Assembly: GCF_048569485.1 (NCBI RefSeq)
Contig: NC_134364.1
Span: 130,899,789-130,963,788 of the forward strand
Direction of reading: 5' to 3'
DNA length: 64,000 nt
Origin: Anomaloglossus baeobatrachus
Lineage: Eukaryota; Chordata; Amphibia; Anura; Aromobatidae
This document shows positions 12,651-22,913 of this stretch, in pieces. The notes under the pieces were generated by a model, which searched no databases, was not told where the DNA came from, and saw only the letters and a program-made list of their open reading frames with translations. Positions within the stretch are counted from its first letter, which is position 1; each line of letters begins with the position of its first letter. A program made the translations under genes and the position numbers.

Positions 12651-15375
12651 TGTGGTGCGGCAGATTGTGCAGGAGCAGTGTGTGCAGCCCGCAGTGCACA
12701 GGTGTGGTGCGGCAGATTGTGCAGGAGCGGTGTGTGCAGCCCGCAGTGCACAGGTGTGGTGCGGCAGATTGTGCAGGAGCGGTGTGTGCAGCCCGCAGTG
12801 CACAGGTGTGGTGCGGCAGATTGTGCAGGAGCGGTGTGTGCAGCCTGCAGTGCACAGGTGTGCGGCAGATTGCGCAGGAGCGGTGTGTGCAGCCCGCAGT
12901 GCACAGGTGTGGTGCGGTAGATTGTGCAGGAGCGGTGTGTGCAGCCCGCAGTGCACAGGTGTGCGGCAGATTGCGCAGGAGCGGTGTGTGCAGCCCGCAG
13001 TGCACAGGTGTGGTGCGGCAGATTGTGCAGGAGCGGTGTGTGCAGCCTGCAGTGCACAGGTGTGGTGCGGCAGATTGTGCAGGCCGCAGTGCACAGGTGT
13101 GGTGCGGCAGATTGTGCAGGAGCAGTGTGTGCAGCCCGCAGTGCACAGGTGTGGTGCGGCAGATTGTGCAGGAGCGGTGTGTGCAGCCTGCAGTGCACAG
13201 GTGTGGTGCGGCAGATTGTGCAGGAGCGGTGTGTGCAGCCTGCAGTGCTCAGGTGTGGTGCGGCAGATTGTGCAGGAGCGGTGTGTGCAGCCCGCAGTGC
13301 TCAGGTGTGGTGCGGCAGATTGTGCAGGAGCGGTGTGTGCAGCCCGCAGTGCACAGGTGTGGTGCGGCAGATTGTGCAGGAGCGGTGTGTGCAGCCCGCA
13401 GTGCACAGGTGTGGTGCGGCAGATTGTGCAGGAGCGGTGTGTGCAGCCTGCAGTGCACAGGTGTGGTGCGGCAGATTGTGCAGGAGCGGTGTGTGCAGCC
13501 TGCAGTGCACAGGTGTGGTGCGGTAGATTGTGCAGGAGCGGTGTGTGCAGCCCGCAGGGCACAGGTGTGCGGCAGATTGCGCAGGAGCGGTGTGTGCAGC
13601 CCGCAGTGCACAGGTGTGGTGCGGCAGATTGTGCAGGAGCGGTGTGTGCAGCCTGCAGTGCACAGGTGTGGTGCGGCAGATTGTGCAGGCCGCAGTGCAC
13701 AGGTGTGGTGCGGCAGATTGTGCAGGCCGCAGTGCACAGGTGTGGTGCGGCAGATTGTGCAGGAGCAGTGTGTGCAGCCCGCAGTGCACAGGTGTGGTGC
13801 GGCAGATTGTGCAGGAGCGGTGTGTGCAGCCTGCAGTGCACAGGTGTGGTGCGGCAGATTGTGCAGGAGCGGTGTGTGCAGCCTGCAGTGCACAGGTGTG
13901 GTGCGGCAGATTGTGCAGGAGCGGTGTGTGCAGCCTGCAGTGCACAGGTGTGGTGCGGCAGATTGTGCAGGCCACAGTGCACAGGTGTGGTGCGGCAGAT
14001 TGTGCAGGAGCAGTGTGTGCAGCCCGCAGTGCACAGGTGTGGTGCGGCAGATTGTGCAGGAGCGGTGTGTGCAGCCTGCAGTGCACAGGTGTGGTGCGGC
14101 GGATTGTGCAGGACCGATTTGTGCAGCCCGCAGTGCACAAGTGTGGTGCGGCGGGTTGTGCAGGAGCGGTGTGTGCAGCCTGCAGTGCACAGGTGTGGTG
14201 CGGCAGATTGTGCAGGAGCGGTGTGTGCAGCCTGCAGTGCACAGGTGTGGTGCGGCAGATTGTGCAGGAGCGGTGTGTGCAGCCTGCAGTGCACAGGTGT
14301 GGTGCGGCGGATTGTGCAGGAGCGGTGTGTGCAGCCTGCAGTGCACAGGTGTGGTGCGGCGGATTGTGCAGGATCGATTTGTGCAGCCCGCAGTGCACAA
14401 GTGTGGTGCGGCGGGTTGTGCAGGAGCGGTGTGTGCAGCCTGCAGTGCACAGGTGTGGTGCGGCAGATTGTGCAGGAGCGGTGTGTGCAGCCTGCAGTGC
14501 ACAGGTGTGGTGCGGCAGATTGTGCAGGAGCAGTATGGACAGCCCGCAGTGCACAGGTGTGCGGCGGATTGTGCAGGAGCGGTGTGTGCAGCCTGCAGTG
14601 CAGAGGTGTGGTGCGGCGGATTGTGCAGGAGCGGTGTGTGCAGCCCGCAGTGCACAGGTGTGGTGCGGCAGATTGTTCAGGAGCGGTGTGTGCAGCCCGC
14701 AGTGCACAGGTGTGGTGCGGCAGATTGTGCAGGAGCGGTGTGTGCAGCCCGCAGTGCACAGGTGTGGTGCGGCAGATTGTTCAGGAGCGGTGTGTGCAGC
14801 CCGCAGTGCAGAGGTGTGGTGCGGCAGATTGTTCAGGAGCGGTGTGTGCAGCCCGCAGTGCAGAGGTGTGGTGCGGCAGATTGTTCAGGAGCGGTGTGTG
14901 CAGCCCGCAGTGCACAGGTGCGGTAGATTGTGCAGGAGCGGTGTGTGCAGCCCGCAGTGCAGAGGTGTGGTGCGGCAGATTGTTCAGGAGCGGTGTGTGC
15001 AGCCCGCAGTGCAGAGGTGTGGTGCGGCGGATTGTGCAGGATCGGTGTGTGCAGCCCGCAGTGCACAGGTGTGGTGCGGCAGATTGTTCAGGAGCGGTGT
15101 GTGCAGCCCGCAGTGCACAGGTGTGGTGCGGCAGATTGTGCAGGAGCGGTGTGGACAGCCCGCAGTGCACAGGTGTGGTGCGGCAGATTGCGCAGGAGCA
15201 GTGTGTGCAGCCCGCAGTGCACAGGTGCGGCAGATTGTGCAGGAGCGGTGTGTGCAGCCCGCAGTGCACAGGTGTGGTGCGGCGGATTGTGCAGGAGCGG
15301 TGTGTGCAGCCCGCAGTGCACAGGTGTGCGGCGGATTGTGCAGGAGTGGTGTGTGCAGCCCGCAGTGCACAGGTG
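12651..15375. repeat. 52-bp minisatellite array, GC-rich
   Basis: About 53 copies of a unit beginning TGCGGCAGATTGTGCAGGAG and continuing CGGTGTGTGCAGCCCGCAGT GCACAGGTGTGG (52 bp). Shortened units occur: several lose about 18 bp (TGCAGGCCGCAGTGCAC) and others lose 3-5 bp near the GTGTGG junction. The unit lacks stops in all three + frames and in the - frames, so the array carries overlapping open frames of up to 934 codons although 52 is not a multiple of three. I regard them as artefacts. Confidence 0.95.
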
Positions 15376-15816
15376 TTTTGTCTGGTTTTGGTTTGTCGTC
15401 TTTGTAAATAAAGCTGCATTGGTTTTGATACTTCCCGCTATGTGGGTATGAGGCCTTATCGCTGCTTGTCCACATTATATGTGTGGTTAGTGCGTTCCTG
15501 CAGCAGCAATGCAAAATCCGCACATAAAGCTCAGAGAGACGTAGCGGACTTCAGCCGCGCACCGCAGAGCGGTTTACACCGTTTAAAGGGGTTGTGTGGC
15601 CTCAAGTGATGCGTGTGACACTGTCTGCAGAGCTACGAGTCCTCCCGCTGCAGACACTGTGCGCTGCCAGGATTCACCGCTGTCTGAGCCAAAAACGGCA
15701 GTCACATGACCACAATATGCGCTAAACATGTTCCTGGCCACAACCCGACTGGTGGGCGCGCAGCCTCACGTCACACAAGTGTATAGCGCAGGCCCTGCCC
15801 ACTCCTTATACTTGTA
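15376..15816. other. Unique sequence, no gene seen
   Basis: A stretch without a clear repeat unit or coding frame. It includes one AATAAA hexamer near 15407, with nothing upstream that would need a polyadenylation signal. Confidence 0.5.
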
Positions 15817-15820
15817 TTAA

Positions 15821-16648
15821 AGGGAACCTGTCAGCAGACATTTTGCACTAAACCTAAACGATCCCCCTCTGCAGCTCCTGGGCGGCTTCTGGAGAGGTCC
15901 CTGTTATTGTGCCCCCTGTGAGACCTAAATAAAGACTTTATAAAGTCTTACCTTTTTGTATGCAAATCTTTTTTTTATGGTCACGGGGGCGGGCTTTCTG
16001 GCGTCCGTTATCCTGCCTCCTGCTGCTTTATGCCGTCCCCCATCGCTCAATTTCATACCTCAGGACACCGCCCAGTGCGCCCGAGGTCTCGCGCATGCAC
16101 CGTGCCACTCTCGCGGGACTGAGCACAGTGTGACCGCTGGTGACGTGTTGCGCAGGCGTGAGATTATGCCCATCTTTCCCTGGAGCAGGAAATAGATGGG
16201 AGGAGCGGAGCAGCAAAACGGTGGAGGCAGAGGGGAAAGCGCGGGCACGAGATTATGGGCGGGTACTTGCTGATGACAATCATAGCGCCGCCCATAATCT
16301 CATGCCTGCGCAACACGTCACCAGCGGTCACACTGTGCACAGTGCTCAGTCCCGCGAGAGTGGCACAGCGCATGCGCGAGACCTCGGGAGCACTGGGCGG
16401 CGTCCTCAATTATGGAAATGAGCGATGGGGGACGGCGTAAAGCGACAGGAGGGTGACTAACGGACAACAGACAGCCCGCCCCCGTGTACATAAAAGTTTA
16501 GCATACGGAAAGGTAAGACTTTATAAAGTATTTATTTAGGTCTCAAATGGGGCACAACAGCAACAGGAACCTTTCCAGAATGCAGCCCAGGAGCTGCAGA
16601 GGGGGAAACCTTTAGGTTTAGTGCAAAATTTCTGCTGACAAGTTCCCT
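15821..16648. mobile_element. piggyBac-like MITE with very long inverted repeats
   Basis: The element is flanked by TTAA (15817-15820 and 16649-16652), starts AGGGAACCTGTCAGCAG and ends CTGCTGACAAGTTCCCT. The inverted similarity continues inward almost to the middle (for example GGTCTCGCGCATGC on the left against GCATGCGCGAGACC on the right), so most of its 828 bp could fold as one imperfect hairpin. There is no transposase frame. The TTAA site and AGGGAACC end point to piggyBac-type mobilisation in trans. Smaller palindromic words inside repeat the same promoter-like CG-rich segment on both arms. Confidence 0.8.
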
Positions 16649-16727
16649 TTAAGACAGCCCCATGTCCACTAGTCCTTGCTCCTGGCGTCTGGTACTGTCT
16701 GCAATGGTAAAGTCATGTCGACAGCGC

Positions 16728-19700
16728 TGCAGCCAGTCAGTGAGCTCAGCAGCTCTGCCCAGCTGTTAGGCTCAGTGATTGGCTGCCGGTAATAGACATC
16801 AGCTGTTAGGCTCAGTGACTGGCTGCAGGTAATAACAGACATCAGCTGTTAGGCTCAGTGATTGGCTGCAGGTAATAACAGACATCAGCTGTTAGGCTCA
16901 GTGATTGGCTGCAGGCACTAACAGACATCAGCTGTTAGGCTTAGTGACTGGCTGCAGGTAATAACAGACATCAGCTGTTAGGCTCAGTGACTGGCTGCAG
17001 GTAATAACAGACATCAGCTGTTAGGCTCAGTGACTAGCTGCAGGTAATAACAGACATCAGCGGTTAGGCTCAGTGATTGGCTGCAGGTAATAACAGACAT
17101 CAGCTGTTAGGCTCAGTGATTGGCTGCAGGTAATAACAGACATCAGCTGTTAGGCTCAGTGATTGGCTGCAGGTAATAACAGACATCAGCTGTTAGGCTC
17201 AGTGATTGGCTGCAGGTAATAACAGACATCAGCTGTTAGGCTCAGTGACTGGCTGCAGGTAATAACAGACATCAGCTGTTAGGCTCAGTGATTGGCTGCA
17301 GGTAATAGACATCAGCTGTTAGGCTCAGTGACTGGCTGCAGGCACTAACAGACATCAGCTGTTAGGCTCAGTGACTGGCTGCAGGTAATAACAGACATCA
17401 GCTGTTAGGCTCAGTGATTGGCTGCAGGTAATAACAGACATCAGCTGTTAGGCTCAGTTATTGGCTGCAGGCACTAACAGACATCAGCTGTTAGGCTCAG
17501 TGACTGGCTGCAGGTAATAACAGACATCAGCTGTTAGGCTCAGTGATTGGCTGCAGGTAATAACAGACATCAGCTGTTAGGCTCAGTGATTGGCTGCAGG
17601 CACTAACAGACATCAGCCGTTAGGCTCAGTGATTGGCTGCAGGTAATAACAGACATCAGCTGTTAGGCTCAGTGACTGGCTGCAGGTAATAACAGACATC
17701 AGCTGTTAGGCTCAGTGATTGGCTGCAGGCAATAACAGACATCAGCTGTTAGGCTCAGTGATTGGCTGCAGGCAATAACAGACATCAGCTGTTAGGCTCA
17801 GTGACTGGCTGCAGGTAATAACAGACATCAGCTGTTAGGCTCAGTGACTGGCTGCAGGTAATAACAGACATCAGCGGTTAGGCTCAGTGATTGGCTGCAG
17901 GTAATAACAGACATCAGCTGTTAGGCTCAGTGATTGGCTGCAGGTAATAACAGACATCAGCTGTTAGGCTCAGTGACTGGCTGCAGGTAATAACAGACAT
18001 CAGCTGTTAGGCTCAGTGATTGGCTGCAGGTAATAACAGACATCAGCTGTTAGGCTCAGTGATTGGCTGCAGGTAATAACAGACATCAGCTGTTAGGCTC
18101 AGTGATTGGCTGCAGGTAATAACAGACATCAGCTGTTAGGCTCAGTGATTGGCTGCAGGTAATAACAGACATTAGCTGTTAGGCTCAGTGATTGGCTGCA
18201 GCCAATAACAGACATCAGCTGTTAGGCTCAGTGATTGGCTGCAGGTAATAGACATCAGCTGTTAGGCTCAGTGACTGGCTGCAGGTAATAACAGACATCA
18301 GCTATTAGGCTCAGTGACTGGCTGCAGGTAATAACATATCAGCTGTTAGGCTCAGTGATTGGCTGCAGGTAATAACATATCAGCTGTTAGGCTCAGTGAT
18401 TGGCTGCAGGTAATAACAGACATCAGCTGTTAGGCTCAGTGACTGGCTGCAGGTAATAACAGACATCAGCTGTTAGGCTCAGTGACTGGCTGCAGGTAAT
18501 AACAGACATCAGCTGTTAGGCTCAGTGATTGGCTGCAGGTAATAGACATCAGCTGTTAGGCTCAGTGACTGGCTGCAGGTAATAACAGACATCAGCTGTT
18601 AGGCTCAGTGATTGGCTGCAGGCAATAACAGACATCAGCTGTTAGGCTCAGTGATTGGCTGCAGGCAATAACAGACATCAGCTGTTAGGCTCAGTGACTG
18701 GCTGCAGGTAATAACAGACATCAGCTGTTAGGCTCAGTGACTGGCTGCAGGTAATAACAGACATCAGCGGTTAGGCTCAGTGATTGGCTGCAGGTAATAA
18801 CAGACATCAGCTGTTAGGCTCAGTGATTGGCTGCAGGTAATAACAGACATCAGCTGTTAGGCTCAGTGACTGGCTGCAGGTAATAACAGACATCAGCTGT
18901 TAGGCTCAGTGATTGGCTGCAGGTAATAACAGACATCAGCTGTTAGGCTCAGTGATTGGCTGCAGGTAATAACAGACATCAGCTGTTAGGCTCAGTGATT
19001 GGCTGCAGGTAATAACAGACATCAGCTGTTAGGCTCAGTGACTGGCTGCAGGTAATAACAGACATCAGCTGTTAGGCTCAGTGATTGGCTGCAGGTAATA
19101 ACAGACATTAGCTGTTAGGCTCAGTGATTGGCTGCAGCCAATAACAGACATCAGCTGTTAGGCTCAGTGATTGGCTGCAGGTAATAGACATCAGCTGTTA
19201 GGCTCAGTGACTGGCTGCAGGTAATAACAGACATCAGCTATTAGGCTCAGTGACTGGCTGCAGGTAATAACATATCAGCTGTTAGGCTCAGTGATTGGCT
19301 GCAGGTAATAACATATCAGCTGTTAGGCTCAGTGATTGGCTGCAGGTAATAACAGACATCAGCTGTTAGGCTCAGTGACTGGCTGCAGGTAATAACAGAC
19401 ATCAGCTGTTAGGCTCAGTGACTGGCTGCAGGTAATAACAGACATCAGCTGTTAGGCTCAGTGATTGGCTGCAGGTAATAGACATCAGCTGTTAGGCTCA
19501 GTGACTGGCTGCAGGTAATAACAGACATCAGCTGTTAGGCTCAGTGATTGGCTGCAGGTAATAACATATCAGCTGTTAGGCTCAGTGATTGGCTGCAGGT
19601 AATAACAGACATCAGCTGTTAGGCTCAGTGATTGGCTGCAGGTAATAACAGACATCAGCTGTTAGGCTCAGTGATTGGCTGCAGGTAATAACATATCAGC

Positions 19701-20832
19701 TGTTAGGCTCAGTGACTGGCTGCAGGTAATAACAGACATTAGCTGTTAGGCTCAGTGATTGGCTGCAGGTAATAACATATCAGCTGTTAGGCTCAGTGAT
19801 TGGCTGCAGGTAATAACAGACATCAGCTGTTAGGCTCAGTGATTGGCTGCAGGTAATAACAGACATCAGCTGTTAGGCTCAGTGACTGGCTGCAGGTAAT
19901 AACAGACATCAGCTGTTAGGCTCAGTGACTGGCTGCAGGTAATAACAGACATCAGCTGTTAGGCTCAGTGACTGGCTGCAGGTAATAACAGACATCAGCT
20001 GTTAGGCTCAGTGACTGGCTGCAGGTAATAACAGACATCAGCTGTTAGGCTCAGTGATTGGCTGCAGGTAATAACAGACATCAGCTGTTGGGCTCAGTGA
20101 CTGGCTGCATGTAATAACAGACATCAGCTGTTAGGCTCAGTGATTGGCTGCAGGTAATAACAGACATCAGCTGTTAGGCTCAGTGATTGGCTGCAGGTAA
20201 TAACAGACATCAGCTGTTAGGCTCAGTGATTGGCTGCAGGTAATAACAGACATCAGCTGTTGGGCTCAGTGACTGGCTGCAGGTAATAGACATCAGCTGT
20301 TGGGCTCAGTGACTGGCTGCAGGTAATAGACATCAGCTGTTAGGCTCAGTGATTGGCTGCAGGTAATAACAGACATCAGCTGTTAGGCTCAGTGACTGGC
20401 TGCAGGTAATAACAGACATCAGCTGTTAGGCTCAGTGACTGGCTGCAGGTAATAACAGACATCAGCTGTTAGGCTCAGTGATTGGCTGCAGGTAATAACA
20501 GACATCAGCTGTTAGGCTCAGTGATTGGCTGCAGGTAATAACAGACATCAGCTGTTAGGCTCAGTGACTGGCTGCAGGTAATAACAGACATCAGCTGTTA
20601 GGCTCAGTGACTGGCTGCAGGTAATAACAGACATCAGCTGTTAGGCTCAGTGATTGGCTGCAGGTAATAACAGACATCAGCTGTTAGGCTCAGTGATTGG
20701 CTGCAGGTAATAACAGACATCAGCTGTTAGGCTCAGTGATTGGCTGCAGGTAATAACAAACATCAGCTGTTAGGCTCAGTGATTGGCTGCAGCCAATAAC
20801 AGACATCAGCTGTTAGGCTCAGTGATTGGCTT
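16728..20832. repeat. 43-bp minisatellite array with MYB- and CCAAT-like motifs
   Basis: About 95 copies of a unit reading CAGCTGTTAGGCTCAGTGAT then TGGCTGCAGGTAATAACAGA CAT. Frequent variants are GACTGG for GATTGG, CACTAACAG for TAATAACAG, and deletions of 3 or 4 bp. A block copy offset by 936 bp is visible (the rare GCTATTAGG variant at 18301 and 19237, with matching neighbours). Each unit has the MYB core TAACAG on both strands and, in the GATTGG variant, an inverted CCAAT box. The array ends about 1.8 kb before the exd1 start codon. No coding potential. Confidence 0.95.
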
Positions 20833-20852
20833 AAAAAAATCCCGGCTGAGCA

Positions 20853-22163
20853 GTGGCTCGGGGCTTGTGGCTCGGGGCTTGTGGCTCGAGGCTTGTGGCT
20901 CGTGGCTTGTGGCTTTTGGCTCGGGGCTCGAGGCTTGTGGCTCGTGGCTTTTGGCTCGGGGCTCGAGGCTTGTGGCTCGGGGCTCGAGGCTTGTGGCTCG
21001 GGGCTTAGCTCATGGCTCAGCTCAGGGCTTATGGCTCGGCGCTCGGGGCTTGTGGCTCGGGGCTTTTGGCTTGTGGCTTGGAGCTTATGGCTTTTTGCCT
21101 TGTGGCTCGGGGCTTGTGGCTCGTGGTTTATGGCTCGGGGCTTGTGGCTCGTGGTTTATGGCTTGTGGCTCGGGGCTTGTGGTTCGGGGCTTGTGGCTCG
21201 GGGCTTCTGGCTCGGGGCTTGTGGTTTGGGGCTTGTGGCTCGGGGCTTGTGGTTCGGGGCTTGTGGCTCGGGGCTTGTGGTTCGGGGCTTGTGGTTTATG
21301 GCTTGTGGCTTGGGGCTTGTGGCTCGGGGCTTTTGGCTCGGGGCTTGTGGCTTGGGGCTTGTGGCTTGGGGCTTGTGGCTTGGGGCTCGGGGCTTATGGC
21401 TCGTGGCTCGAGGCTTGTGGCTCGGGGCTTATAGCTTGTGGCTCGGGGCTTGTGGCTTGGGGCTTGTGGCTCGGGGCTTGTGGCTTGGGGCTTGTGGCTC
21501 GGGGCTTTTGGCTCGGGGCTTTTGGCTCGGGGCTTTTGGCTCGGGGCTTTTGGCTCGGGGCTTTTGGCTCGGGGCTTTTGGCTCGGGGCTTGTGGCTCGG
21601 GGCTCGTGGCTTGGGGCTCGGGGCTTGTGGCTCGGGGCTTATAGCTTGTGGCTCGGGGCTTGTGGCTCGGGGCTTGTGGCTCGGGGCTTGTGGCTCGGGG
21701 CTCGGAGCTTGTGACTCGGAGCTTTTGGCTTGTGGCTCGGGGCTCGGGGCTTATAGCTTGTGGCTCGGGGCTTGTGGCTTATGGCTCGGGGCTTGTGGCT
21801 TATGGCTCGGGGCTTATGGCTTGTGGCTTATGGCTCGTGGCTCGGGGCTTATAGCTTGTGGCTTGTGGCTCGGGGCTTGTGGCTCGGGGCTTGTGGCTCG
21901 GGGCTTGTGGCTCGGGGCTTGTGGCTCGGGGCTTGTGGCTCGGGGCTTGTGGCTCGGGGCTTGTGGCTTGTGGCTCGTGGTTTATGGCTTGTGGCTCGGG
22001 CCTTGTGGCTTGGAGCTTGTTTCTTGTGGCTCGGGGCTTGTGGCTCGGGGCTTGTGGCTCGGGGCTTATGGCTCGTGGCTCGGAGCTTGTGGCTCGGGGC
22101 TTTTGGCTTGTGGCTCGGGGCTTGTGGCTCGGGGCTTGTGGCTCGTGGCTTGTTTCTCGTGGC
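20853..22163. repeat. 14-bp G-rich minisatellite array
   Basis: Units are variants of GGCTCGGGGCTTGT, about 90 copies, with frequent TTTG, TTATG and CTCGTGG variants. Three units make 42 bp, so the array is open as long glycine/leucine/alanine-rich frames (GLVARGLWLGACGS) of up to 542 codons. These are artefacts. The + strand has a GGGG run about every 14 bp and a CpG in most units. Confidence 0.95.
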
Positions 22164-22378
22164 TCAGGGTCGGAGCTGTGCACTTGTTACCTACACAGGA
22201 AAGTCGTGCATTTTCCTATGCTGGGATCACACGCTGCCCTTGGATTACAGGCATGCTTGTGGCTCGTGGCTTGTTTCTCGTGGCTCAGGGTCGGAGCTGT
22301 GCACTTGTTACCTACAGAGGAAAGTCGTGCATTTTCCTGTGCTGGGATCACACGCTGCCCTTGGATTACAGCCATGCT
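22138..22378. repeat. 119-bp direct duplication at the array edge
   Basis: A block that begins in the last 14-bp units and continues into unique sequence (GTTACCTAC, CTGGGATCACACGCTGCCC) is present twice, 119 bp apart, with few differences. The unique flank of the array has been drawn into the tandem growth. Confidence 0.85.
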
Positions 22379-22672
22379 TATAGGATTTGTCATTATACGC
22401 TACGGAGCTGAAAATAGCCCGGCTCAGCTCCTCGTCCTACATGCATGGCTTAGTGCCCGGAGGCGGCGTCTTCCCCTGATCCGTGTAATAGACGTGAATG
22501 AAGCGGGGGCAGACACGTTTTCTGGGAGAGTCTACGCGATCTCCCGGTCCGATCTGTACACGTTCCCATTGTCCGTCGCTCCTCAGAGCTGACACCGCAC
22601 GTCCTCTCTTTTGGTTGTAACCTCCATTGATATCGGTCCTGTGATTGCAGGGAGTGTCACTTTGCCGTTGTT
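22379..22672 (+). promoter_or_regulatory. exd1: Likely 5' region of exd1
   Basis: This is the only unique sequence between the tandem arrays and the start codon, so it probably holds the transcription start. There is no TATA box at an obvious place. CCGTTG at 22665-22670 and again at 22679-22684 (just inside the coding exon) are CAACGG on the other strand, a good MYB core (YAACNG). GTGATTGCAG ending at 22650 resembles a 3' splice site, which would make 22651-22672 the end of a 5' UTR whose first exon lies upstream. I cannot tell these alternatives apart from sequence alone. Confidence 0.45.
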
Positions 22673-22805
22673 ATGGAGCCGTTGTCAGACACGGACTTTC
22701 TCAGCCGCTTCATTGGGACCAATATAAAGATCACCACTATTCACGGACACTTCCAGGGGGAGCTGTTTCACATCGATACGGCTCGTGCCATCATTTTAAT
22801 CAAAG
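22673..22805 (+). CDS. exd1: exd1 coding exon 1 (start codon, Lsm-like domain)
   Basis: The exon starts at ATG (22673) and encodes 44 codons plus one base before a GTGAGG donor at 22806. The protein begins MEPLSDTDFLSRFIGTNIKI and continues with TTIHGHFQGELFHID, matching the N terminus of vertebrate EXD1, an Lsm/Sm-like beta fold. EXD1 is a partner in the PIWI-EXD1-TDRD12 complex that processes piRNA precursors in germ cells; it is regarded as an RNA-binding adaptor, not an active nuclease. The start is chosen because it is the first ATG after a possible 3' splice site and the reading matches the family from residue 1. Reading on past the donor would meet a stop only 30 codons later in sequence unlike the family, so splicing here is well supported. 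Confidence 0.88.
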
Positions 22806-22913
22806 GTGAGGAAACGTTCTTCTGTTACAGTAATTCTAAACTCCGCACAGCAATGTGCAGGAATATATTCCGGACAATCAGAGAGAAGGGGTCATAATTA
22901 TAGGTCATATTAC

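Noticed and set aside
12607-15411. 934-codon cysteine-rich frame over the GC-rich 52-bp array
   Set aside because: All phases of the unit are open on both strands, so open length says nothing; no signal peptide or start context.
15400-15420. AATAAA near 15407 as the polyadenylation signal of a gene
   Set aside because: Upstream is only a minisatellite array; nothing else suggests a transcript end.
16728-20832. CRISPR-like regular repeats
   Set aside because: There are no unique spacers between units; this is a head-to-tail minisatellite in an animal genome.
20783-22592. 542-codon glycine/leucine-rich frame over the 14-bp array
   Set aside because: 42 bp (three units) keeps frames open; the frame runs into unique sequence and stops at once.
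22673-22897. Single-exon gene of 74 codons from the exd1 start codon
   Set aside because: The part beyond 22805 differs from the EXD1 family, while a GTGAGG donor and the in-phase exon 2 restore the family sequence.
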